Assembly: GCF_021646545.1 (NCBI RefSeq)
Contig: NZ_JAKIRP010000007.1
Span: forward strand, 287,741-351,740
DNA from: Chitinophaga filiformis
GTDB taxonomy: Bacteria; Bacteroidota; Bacteroidia; Chitinophagales; Chitinophagaceae
DNA: 64,000 nucleotides
Direction: 5' to 3'
Shown piece after piece: positions 35,448 to 43,116 of this stretch. A program made the translations under genes and the position numbers. The notes beneath the pieces are model-generated. The model saw only the letters and a program-made list of their open reading frames with translations. It made no database searches and was not told where the DNA came from. Numbering within the stretch: position 1 is the first letter of the stretch; every line of letters starts with the position of its first letter.

Positions 35448-37634
35448 TTAAAATAAGCTGGGTAAAAATATGTTGAATGTCGTCCCCTCGCCGGGCGCTG
35501 ACTGAAGGCGAATCTGGCCTTTCAGTTTATCTACGGTCTCTTTCACAAGGTACAAGCCCAGACCGGAGCCGGTTGATTTTTCGGATACCCGGAAGAACAT
35601 GTCGAATATCCGTTCATGATATTCCTTCGCAATGCCGATCCCGTTGTCGCGGACGATGATATTTGCCCCTTCGGGGCCAGCTACGATCTTCACCTCTACA
35701 AAAGGGACTGCCTTCTCCGCATCAGCATACCGTATAGCGTTTGATACCAGGTTATTCAGCAGGATAGAGATCCTGCTGACATCCGATCCGAATGTGCCAT
35801 TCTCCTGTACATTTATGTCAAAGCGCATAGCCGACCTGCCAGTACGCAGGAATTTAAGATTCTCTTTTATCTCTGCCAGTAAGTGATGAAAATCTACTGC
35901 CTGTACCTTAATTTCCAGGCGTGCATTCCGGGAATAGTCGAGAATATCAAGGATAAACCTGTCCAGCTTTTCTATACTGACTTTCATCATTCCCAGGTCC
36001 TGCAATACTTCTTCATCCGCCGTTTCAGACATGGTATATTCGAGCAATCCTAATACCGATGCAAGTGGCGCCCTCAGGTCGTGCGATACGCTGTATACAA
36101 AGCGGTCAAGTTCATTGTTGGTTTTCTTCAACCTGTTATTGGATGCCTCCAATGCCTTTCTATACCTGATCTTATAAGTAACGTCCCTGAAATTACCAAT
36201 GTACCCTCTTACAATATCTCCATTTAAGTGGTTGGTGGCCGATCCTTCACACCATATCCAGCCATTATCCTTCACCCGGAACCTTATCTCGAAATGGACT
36301 GGCGCCTCAGGATCTTTCTCCATGATGCCCACAAGGCCGTTTACAGTAACATGATCGTCCGGATGAATAAAATCAAATACCGAAGTGCCGGTAATTTCTT
36401 CTACGCTGTAACCGATCATGCGGCTCAATGATTGGGTGACAAATAAGAACCGGAGTTCCTCACTTGTGACAGTGATCGCATCATTTGAGTTTTCGAGCAG
36501 CGATCTGAACTTCAGTTCGCTGTTCTCAACCGCCAGTTCGGCTTCTTTTCTTCTTGTGACATCAGTCACGATCCCATCTAACCTTACGAGCTGCCCTTCG
36601 TGCCCTAATGTTGGCGTGATCCTCGATTCTACCCAACGTAACTCCCCGTCTTTACGGCGGATCCTGTATTCCACCTGGCTGCTTTCTCCCTTGCCCAGGC
36701 GTTTATTGTTCTCCAGCACCGCTTCCTTATCATCTTCATAGATAACGCTGAACCACAGGTCCGGATCGTTGAAAAACTCACCCGTACTGTAACCATACAA
36801 TTGCACACAGGAGGGAGACATCTGCAATATTCGCTGCTGCTGCTGCTCCATATTGACGGAGAAGAACACATCCTCCATCACATCAAATAGTTTTCTTAGT
36901 TCCACATTCGCCTTAAACAAAGCCCGCTCCGTATTCCTGATATCACTGATATCAAAGGTAACACCTATCAGACTGATACTTTTTCCGCTAGCCTCATCTC
37001 TGACCAGTTCGCCTACTTCCCTTACCGTGCGTTCCTGCGCCCGGTCTCCTCCCCGCCTTATCCGGAATTCGATATCGTATCGTCCTGTCTCTCTGATCGC
37101 CTTGTCCACCTCGCTGATCAGGTACTCACGGTCGTCAGGATGTACATAATTTTTATACGCCTGGGAAGTCGGTTCTACAGTACCCGGCGTTGCGCCTAAT
37201 ACCGCAAAGAGCTCGTCTGACCAGTACCCCGGCAATAACAGCTGATCGTTCGTTACCGGCAACTCCCAGCTACCGGCGCTGGCGAGCGACTGTATCGTTT
37301 TCAGGTGTTTCATTTCACGTAGCTGCTTCTGCTGCCGGATGATCCTGTCAGCACATTCCTTCTTCAGCCTTTTGGCAAGCTGTATCAGGGAAGAGATAAC
37401 CGGTCTATGCTCAGCAGCATGCTGACCACTCCCAAAAACTGTCAGGCTTTCCTGTAGCCTGCGTAAAACAGCCTGCAGGTCTGCATTTGTCACAGGATCT
37501 GACGGGGTTTTTAGTGCTGCTCGTCCTTCAAGTAACTGGCTGATCTCGTCAAATAATGCGATATATGCCGGAGGGAGGCGGTCTTCATCGAAATATTTGC
37601 CGATCAGATGCTTAACTTCCTTATTCATGCTCAA
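35448..37634 (-). CDS. Soluble multi-PAS sensor histidine kinase (copy A)
   Basis: 728 aa, no membrane segment, with the same architecture as the kinase at 32804-34981: helical N-terminus (1-115), three PAS/PAC modules (YKNYVHPDDREYLISEVDKA, LDGIVTDVTRRKEAELAVEN, GNFRDVTYKIRYRKALEAS), HisKA with His518 in YSVSHDLRAPLAS, and HATPase with LLNNLVSNAIRYAD, RDNGIGI and GSGLGLYLVKETV. It is the first gene of a three-gene minus-strand operon with the CheY-like gene (5 bp apart) and the second kinase. The signal is unknown; the first PAS domain differs most from its paralog, as if the two kinases had taken different inputs. Confidence 0.93.
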   Translation of the reverse strand: MSMNKEVKHLIGKYFDEDRLPPAYIALFDEISQLLEGRAALKTPSDPVTNADLQAVLRRLQESLTVFGSGQHAAEHRPVISSLIQLAKRLKKECADRIIRQQKQLREMKHLKTIQSLASAGSWELPVTNDQLLLPGYWSDELFAVLGATPGTVEPTSQAYKNYVHPDDREYLISEVDKAIRETGRYDIEFRIRRGGDRAQERTVREVGELVRDEASGKSISLIGVTFDISDIRNTERALFKANVELRKLFDVMEDVFFSVNMEQQQQRILQMSPSCVQLYGYSTGEFFNDPDLWFSVIYEDDKEAVLENNKRLGKGESSQVEYRIRRKDGELRWVESRITPTLGHEGQLVRLDGIVTDVTRRKEAELAVENSELKFRSLLENSNDAITVTSEELRFLFVTQSLSRMIGYSVEEITGTSVFDFIHPDDHVTVNGLVGIMEKDPEAPVHFEIRFRVKDNGWIWCEGSATNHLNGDIVRGYIGNFRDVTYKIRYRKALEASNNRLKKTNNELDRFVYSVSHDLRAPLASVLGLLEYTMSETADEEVLQDLGMMKVSIEKLDRFILDILDYSRNARLEIKVQAVDFHHLLAEIKENLKFLRTGRSAMRFDINVQENGTFGSDVSRISILLNNLVSNAIRYADAEKAVPFVEVKIVAGPEGANIIVRDNGIGIAKEYHERIFDMFFRVSEKSTGSGLGLYLVKETVDKLKGQIRLQSAPGEGTTFNIFLPSLF

Positions 37635-37924
37635 TAGAGTCTTAATACTGGATGATGCTACGCACGATGGATCATTCTCAAAACGCGGAAAATATGTAAT
37701 ATATCAAAGCAAATCTTACGCCGGAAAAACTACTATTGCGTTTTATTTTTTTCTGATATTATCACTATTACGGCTACATGCAAAGCAGCAAACAGATAGG
37801 TTAAATGAATATCCCGAATATTCCATTATCATATTTAACCATAAAATGTCCAAAAGAAACCGTAAAATTGGAACCTGACGAATGACTTTTTTTCCTAAAT
37901 TAACGCCTTAAAGCTCAGCAATAT

Positions 37925-39460
37925 ATGAAACAAGTAAAAAAGTACCCCGAGGCTGCTGCCATTACCATCTTCGGGGCGAAAGGCGACCTGACGAAACGTA
38001 AGCTCATACCGGCACTGTATAATCTTTTCACCGACAACCACCTGCCCCCTGCATTCTCCATCTATTGTGTGGATTTCCTTGAAGTAGACCAGGACGAATT
38101 CAGACAGGATATGTTATCGGGAGTCAATGAATTCAGCCGGAACGGTATTGCTGAAACAGCAAGATGGAATGAATTTGCCGCCAGACTTTTCTACTTACAG
38201 GGCGATTTCCTTAAAAAGGAAACTTACATCAATCTGAGCGAAAAAATAAAAACTTTTGAGAAAGGGGCCGCTCAGACCATGTCAAGAGTGTACTATTTTG
38301 CCGTTGCTCCCCGCTTCATTGAGACTATTTCAGACGCATTATACCAGCACGACCTGTGCAACAAGGAGAACCTGGACCGTATCGTGGTAGAAAAACCATT
38401 TGGTACCGATCTGGACTCTGCAAAGAAGCTGAACCGCTTCCTGGCAAAACGATTTTCTGAAAAACAGATCTACCGTATAGATCACTACCTGGGTAAAGAA
38501 GCCGTACAGAATATCATGGCCTTCCGCTTCGCTAACTATGTGTTCGAACCTTTGTGGAACAACAAGTATATCGATCATATACAGATCAGCGTTTCTGAAC
38601 AGGTAGGAGTGGGCAAGCGCGGCGGTTATTACGATAGCAGCGGCGCATTGCGCGATATGATCCAGAACCACCTGCTGCAGTTGCTGTGTATTGTGGGTAT
38701 GGAATGCCCCGGCGCTTATAAGTCAGAACAGATCAGGGATGCGAAGACCAAAGTGATGAAGAGTGTAAGAGCATACACAAATGCAGAAGTCTTTAAGAAT
38801 GTGGTACGCGGCCAGTATACTGCCGGTATGATCAACGAAGATCCACGGCCGGCTTACCGTAAAGAAGAGCATGTGGCAGCTGCCTCTCTCACCGAAACCT
38901 TTGTAGCGGCTAAATTATTCATCGATAACAAACGCTGGCAGGGAGTACCCTTTTTCCTGCGTACCGGTAAGTCCATGCCTGCACAATCATCTGTGGTGGT
39001 TGTACAGTTCAAAGACAGCCCGCATAAAATATTCCGGGACGATATCGTTCCCAACCGTCTGATCATCAGTATTCAGCCAGAACTGGAAATTAGCCTGCTG
39101 TTCGAAAGTAAGGTACCTGGCCTGCAGATGAAACTGAAACCGGTGGAAATGGACTTTACGTATAAGGAATCATATACAGAAACGATCCCTGAAGCGTATG
39201 AAGCATTGCTGCTGGATGTGTTACACGGCGACGCCACCCTGTTCATGCGTGCCGACCAGATAGAGGCGGCCTGGAAGGTAGTGATGCCAATTATCGACGC
39301 ATGGAAGAAATACCCGGCCAGGGACCTGCATATGTACAAATCAGGCAGTTGCGGGCCGGAAGCTGCTCAGAAGCTGCTGAAGCCCTTTGCAAAACAATGG
39401 TATGAATTGCCTTTCAGCAAGACGGTTAAGGCATTACCCGATCTGAAAAGCGTACAATAA
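37925..39460 (+). CDS. zwf: Glucose-6-phosphate 1-dehydrogenase
   Basis: 511 aa, normal length. The N-terminal nucleotide-binding motif is TIFGAKGDLTKRKLIPALYN (the GxxGDLxxRKL type), and the active-site segment is YRIDHYLGKEAVQNIMAFRF, where His187 follows the catalytic Asp. VVEKPFGTDLDSAKKLN and LRDMIQNHLLQLL are further family hallmarks. It oxidises glucose-6-phosphate to 6-phosphogluconolactone with NADP+ in the cytosol, the first step of the oxidative pentose phosphate pathway. It stands alone here, without gnd or pgl neighbours. The 290 bp upstream spacer holds no gene, and I found no clear promoter match there. Confidence 0.97.
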   Translation: MKQVKKYPEAAAITIFGAKGDLTKRKLIPALYNLFTDNHLPPAFSIYCVDFLEVDQDEFRQDMLSGVNEFSRNGIAETARWNEFAARLFYLQGDFLKKETYINLSEKIKTFEKGAAQTMSRVYYFAVAPRFIETISDALYQHDLCNKENLDRIVVEKPFGTDLDSAKKLNRFLAKRFSEKQIYRIDHYLGKEAVQNIMAFRFANYVFEPLWNNKYIDHIQISVSEQVGVGKRGGYYDSSGALRDMIQNHLLQLLCIVGMECPGAYKSEQIRDAKTKVMKSVRAYTNAEVFKNVVRGQYTAGMINEDPRPAYRKEEHVAAASLTETFVAAKLFIDNKRWQGVPFFLRTGKSMPAQSSVVVVQFKDSPHKIFRDDIVPNRLIISIQPELEISLLFESKVPGLQMKLKPVEMDFTYKESYTETIPEAYEALLLDVLHGDATLFMRADQIEAAWKVVMPIIDAWKKYPARDLHMYKSGSCGPEAAQKLLKPFAKQWYELPFSKTVKALPDLKSVQ

Positions 39461-39464
39461 GCAT

Positions 39465-39504
39465 AAACCGGGGATGCCTACACATGTGCAGGCATCCTCG
39501 GTTT
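39465..39504. terminator. Bidirectional terminator between zwf and the acyltransferase gene
   Basis: AAACCGGGGATGCCT (39465-39479) pairs with AGGCATCCTCGGTTT (39490-39504) with one mismatch, followed by ATTTTC on the plus strand. The 3' arm lies inside the last codons of the convergent acyltransferase gene (stop at 39478). Confidence 0.85.
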
Positions 39505-40671
39505 ATTTTCAGTAGCTTTCACCGCTTTTTTAAGCAGGAACGGACGTTCAAATAACAAGAAGAACAGATAAGCAATACCAACTGTCAGAGCTGTTCCTCC
39601 CAGTATCAAAAGTACAGTCGCTGCAAAGGTTGATAAGTGAAGCGGAGCAATTACATACAGCGCAATCATATGCAGTAAGGGAGCATGAATAAGATAGATG
39701 CTATACGCGAATATCCCCACAGATGCAAGCGGCTTGAATGAAAACACCTTCCCTACAAAAGCCAGTCGCGAATGTTTATATTTTTCCCTGGAACAAATAA
39801 CCAGCAGGCAAAAGCAGATCAGCCCAAACAACACATCCACAATCTCATTCTCGATATTACCATTCACATCTGAGTGAAAAGTGATCCTGCTTTTATAAAA
39901 GACAAAGGCGATAGCAGCCACGATCAGCAATACGCCCCACGGCAGCCGGTCGGCAAACTTTGAAAGCCTGGAATCGCCAAAGGAAATATCCGCAGCAAGC
40001 ATACCCAGCGTAAACAATATAATGTAAGGGTTTACACCCGCCGTTGCCATATCAATATCAGGATAGACTGTTCTGAGCATTCTCAGTGTTATGAACAGTA
40101 CAACAGAGATCCCTATGGATGTGAGGAAGGAAGCCCCGGGACCAAACTTTCTCCATAAGAACAGTAAAAAAGGGAAAAAGATGTAGATCCTGCACTCCAC
40201 CGGAATAGACCAGAACGCGTGATTGATCTTATATACCTCAGAAATAAATAAGTCATTTATTAAAAAGATATGGGTGATAATGCTGTTTGAAGTAACCGGA
40301 ATACAATTATCCCATATAGAACCTGTCTTCGCATCCAGCAGAAAATAGATCGCTACCAGCGAGAAGGCCATCGCAATATAGTAAGGAGGTAGGATCCTGA
40401 CGATACGTCTCTTATAAAACTCCCATACACCTGCCACCTGGTAACTACGCCTGATAGCGGGTAGCATCAGCGAAAATCCGGAAATAACGATAAACAGGTT
40501 CACAGCATAATGCCCCGATTTGAATAAGGCAAGGAATATTTTCTGTACAGCGCCGGCGGGGATTACCTTATATTCCAGCATGGCATGATGCATTACAACG
40601 TATAAGGCAGCAACAGCCCTTAGCCCATCGATATGCAGCAGATGGGTTTTGTTTTGTGTTTTGTTCTCCAT
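39478..40671 (-). CDS. Acyltransferase 3 family membrane protein (OafA/YrhL type)
   Basis: The ATG at 40671 (MENKTQNKTHLLHIDGLRA) gives 397 aa and places the family motif, DGLRAVAALYVVMHH, close to the N-terminus; the frame is open back to 40728 but the added residues look non-native. About ten membrane segments follow; other motifs are GHYAVNLFIVISGFSLM and RRIVRILPPYYIA. The conserved His in VVMHHAML is expected to be catalytic. Such enzymes acetylate or otherwise acylate cell-surface sugars or other exported molecules. No polysaccharide synthesis genes lie next to it, so the acceptor is unknown. Confidence 0.88.
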   Translation of the reverse strand: MENKTQNKTHLLHIDGLRAVAALYVVMHHAMLEYKVIPAGAVQKIFLALFKSGHYAVNLFIVISGFSLMLPAIRRSYQVAGVWEFYKRRIVRILPPYYIAMAFSLVAIYFLLDAKTGSIWDNCIPVTSNSIITHIFLINDLFISEVYKINHAFWSIPVECRIYIFFPFLLFLWRKFGPGASFLTSIGISVVLFITLRMLRTVYPDIDMATAGVNPYIILFTLGMLAADISFGDSRLSKFADRLPWGVLLIVAAIAFVFYKSRITFHSDVNGNIENEIVDVLFGLICFCLLVICSREKYKHSRLAFVGKVFSFKPLASVGIFAYSIYLIHAPLLHMIALYVIAPLHLSTFAATVLLILGGTALTVGIAYLFFLLFERPFLLKKAVKATENKPRMPAHV

Positions 40672-40900
40672 TAAGATCGTATTAAACCAGGAAGACGTTA
40701 TTACTGTCCGGATGCCACATTGCACCATTTTCCTTCCCCCGAATATTCACAATAGTGATGCCTTGGCGCCGGGCGCCCGGTTTAGCATAGGTATCTGGTT
40801 TTTCAGCTTAAAAATATTAGCAAATCAAAGATAAACGGAAACTTTTATATTTCATATAAATATCATGTATAGGAATCAAACATCGCATTACCCTCGTCGG

Positions 40901-40997
40901 GTGCCGTGTGTTTTTAGCCCGGGTTTGTTGCCCGGTTTTGTTGCCCGGTTTTATGGCCGCCCGGGGTTGAAAACCCCGCGCTACAAACACACGGCAC
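40901..40997. repeat. Long imperfect inverted repeat, dispersed element copy 2
   Basis: GTGCCGTGTGTTT (40901-40913) is perfectly complementary to AAACACACGGCAC (40985-40997), and the stem extends inwards through TAGC/GCTA and CGGG/CCCG with two mismatches. The interior carries TTGTTGCCCGG repeats and GGGGTTGAAAACCCC. The 3' arm matches the element at 17719-17747. The whole gene-free stretch 40672-41291 otherwise shows only the neighbouring hairpin and a weak promoter. Confidence 0.75.
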
Positions 40998-41014
40998 CTA
41001 CGGAGCAGATTGAC

Positions 41015-41053
41015 CATTTGTTGCCCGGTTTTGTTGCCACCGGGTGACAAATG
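41015..41053. repeat. Second hairpin with TTGTTGCCCGG sequence
   Basis: CATTTGTTGCCCGG (41015-41028) pairs with CCGGGTGACAAATG (41040-41053) at 12 of 14 positions. Its TTGTTGCCCGGTTTTGTTGC core repeats the sequence at 40925-40944 inside the adjacent inverted repeat, so the two structures share a building block. Confidence 0.6.
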
Positions 41054-41191
41054 TCCAAACACAATAGAACCCCGTCAGTAGTCCCATGTTTGTCCCCCCG
41101 GCACCCGATTAAATAAACACTTGCTTTAATCTTCCTGCTTAACTAACTTTAAACCGCAGCACAATACTCTACAACTTTAGTAGATTTTATG

Positions 41192-41199
41192 TAATATTG
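41192..41199 (+). promoter_or_regulatory. Candidate -7 element before the PUL 3 sigma gene
   Basis: TAATATTG matches TAnnTTTG at seven of eight positions, about 90 bp upstream of the preferred start at 41292. No clear TTTG sits 19 bp upstream, so this is weak. Confidence 0.25.
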
Positions 41200-41291
41200 C
41201 GCTCCAATTCAGGTCAGGGAACAGGGACAATACGGTATAAATGCCATGCCGGCATACTGATTTGGTCATTTATTATTTTATCAATCAAAGG

Positions 41292-41864
41292 ATGGACAGG
41301 AGTTATTTCAGTGATGATGAGTTACTTATCTCTATGGCAACAGGAGATGAGGCGGCATTTACTGAGATATACCACCGCTACTGGCGCCGGCTGCTGGCCA
41401 TTGCCTACCATCATACACAGGATGAATCAGCTGCCAAGGAAATTGTACAGGAGGTACTGATCAACCTCTGGGACCGCAGGGCGGAACTGGAGATCAGGCA
41501 GCTGTCACAATATCTTGCCACCGCCATCAAATTCTCCGTATTTAAATCTATTACCCGCGAGAAACGCAGGAATAGCATAGCAGCAGACGTTTTTGGAGAA
41601 AGGACCTCCCAGGACGATGAACGCATCTATGCCCGCTTCCTCCACGACTATATCAACGGCATTGTAGAGCAGCTGCCGGAGAAATGCAGACAGGTGTTTA
41701 AAAGCAGCCGCATGGAAGGTAAAGGCACCGCACAGATAGCCCGCGAGCTCAATATTTCGGAAAAAACAGTAGAATCACACATCACCAAGGCATTGAAACA
41801 CATCCGGTACGGCATCCGGAATGCAGGCCTTTTTTTAGTCACGCTCCTCGCCTTCTTCAGGTAA
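41292..41864 (+). CDS. ECF-family RNA polymerase sigma factor (PUL 3)
   Basis: The ATG at 41292 (MDRSYFSDDELLISMATGDE) gives 190 aa; the frame is open from 41241 but the extra residues are not family-like. Region 2: AAFTEIYHRYWRRLLAIAYH and ESAAKEIVQEVLINLWDRR; region 4 helix-turn-helix: GTAQIARELNISEKTVESHI. It is of the Bacteroidota sigma-70 family paired with FecR anti-sigma factors, whose gene lies 127 bp downstream. It should direct transcription of the STN-susC operon that follows. A short hydrophobic C-terminal tail (LFLVTLLAFF) is present, as in the PUL 2 sigma factor. Confidence 0.92.
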   Translation: MDRSYFSDDELLISMATGDEAAFTEIYHRYWRRLLAIAYHHTQDESAAKEIVQEVLINLWDRRAELEIRQLSQYLATAIKFSVFKSITREKRRNSIAADVFGERTSQDDERIYARFLHDYINGIVEQLPEKCRQVFKSSRMEGKGTAQIARELNISEKTVESHITKALKHIRYGIRNAGLFLVTLLAFFR

Positions 41865-41991
41865 TCTTCCCCTCTTTCAGAAATTTTTTCCATCCGGCTA
41901 AGGGGTACCCCCTATGTTATGGTACTTACTATTATAGCGGCTGAAAAGATCTGCTTATACCAGGTCGCCACCATTCAGCACTATCCGGCAT

Positions 41992-42957
41992 ATGGACAAA
42001 AACAGGTTACATACACTTATTCAGAAATATATTGATCAAACGGCCACTCCTGCCGAGCAGGAAGAGCTGAACAACTGGTACCGGCAGCACAACGAGGATG
42101 CTGAATGGGAATATCTGTCTGCCGAAGCCGAAGAGCGGGCAGGCAAAGACATCCTGCAGCACCTGAACCGGCATATCGGCCAAACGGCGCAACCGCCTGT
42201 ACGCCGAATGCGTCTTTATGCCGGATTAGCGGCCGCCTGTATCACAGCACTGGCTATCACTGCCTGGTGGCTCACCTCCGGAGACAGCCATATCGGCCAG
42301 CCGGTAGCAGACCTGAATATCGCCACGGCTGCACAGACAGATGAGAACAAATTTGTGGTATTACCAGACAGCAGCACAGTGATCCTGCGGCCGGGTAGCC
42401 ACATTGCCTATCACGATACCCATAAAACACGGGAACTGACGCTGGAGGGAGAAGCCTATTTTGACATCCGGCACCGGGCAGAACAACCCTTTGTCATCCA
42501 TACCGGCAAGGTGAAAACCACCGTAATGGGTACGACATTTAACATCAAGGCGTATTCCCGCGACAGTGTTACTGTATCGGTGATCACCGGTAGTGTAAAG
42601 GTAAGCGACGCACAAAATCATACTGCCATCCTGCATTCCAGGCAGGAAGCAGTTTACGATATTACAACCAACCTTAAAAAACAGGAACAGCCGCTGGCAG
42701 AAGGTACAATTGCCTGGACAAAAGCCGACATGCAATTCCAGGACATGCCCTATGCACAACTGGCAGAGCGTTTAAGCAGACGATATGATGTAAACATTTC
42801 ATTTAAGAATCCGGCGCTCGAAAAATGTCCTATCACGGGAAGGTTCAGCGGCACAGAAACGCTGAAAGAGGTACTGGATGTTTTATCACAAACAATGGGT
42901 ACTACCTACACCATGCAGGGCCATCAGGTAGAACTGGATGGCAGTGGCTGTTTCTAA
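41992..42957 (+). CDS. FecR-family anti-sigma factor (PUL 3)
   Basis: 321 aa. The cytosolic N-terminus (about 1-75) has IQKYIDQTATPAEQEELNNW, then one membrane segment (LYAGLAAACITALAITAWWL), the FecR domain (VVLPDSSTVILRPGSHIAY, LTLEGEAYFDIRHRAEQPFV, VKTTVMGTTFNIKAYSRD) and a C-terminal DUF4974-type domain (LAERLSRRYDVNISFKNP, GRFSGTETLKEVLDVLS). It should sequester the ECF sigma factor encoded upstream and release it on a signal from the STN domain of the downstream SusC. Shorter than the PUL 2 FecR by about 70 residues, mainly between the membrane segment and the FecR domain. Confidence 0.94.
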   Translation: MDKNRLHTLIQKYIDQTATPAEQEELNNWYRQHNEDAEWEYLSAEAEERAGKDILQHLNRHIGQTAQPPVRRMRLYAGLAAACITALAITAWWLTSGDSHIGQPVADLNIATAAQTDENKFVVLPDSSTVILRPGSHIAYHDTHKTRELTLEGEAYFDIRHRAEQPFVIHTGKVKTTVMGTTFNIKAYSRDSVTVSVITGSVKVSDAQNHTAILHSRQEAVYDITTNLKKQEQPLAEGTIAWTKADMQFQDMPYAQLAERLSRRYDVNISFKNPALEKCPITGRFSGTETLKEVLDVLSQTMGTTYTMQGHQVELDGSGCF

Positions 42958-43040
42958 ACACAACATTTATCAATTTAAATCAGGTACATGGCCAACAAGC
43001 AATAACAATCAACCAAAAACAGTGCAGTAAACTGCAAAAA

Positions 43041-43075
43041 AAACTCCCCAGGCCCTGGTAAGCAATGAGGAGTTT
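43041..43075 (+). promoter_or_regulatory. Leader hairpin upstream of PUL 3 susC
   Basis: AAACTCC (43041-43047) pairs with GGAGTTT (43069-43075); within the loop CCAGG and CCTGG can pair again. It lies 41 bp before the susC start. A short palindrome TGCAGTAAACTGCA lies just upstream (43023-43036). Possibly an attenuator or mRNA leader structure. Confidence 0.35.
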
Positions 43076-43116
43076 CCGAGTAAAAACTTTTATCATTTTT
43101 AAACGTCTGTAAAGTT

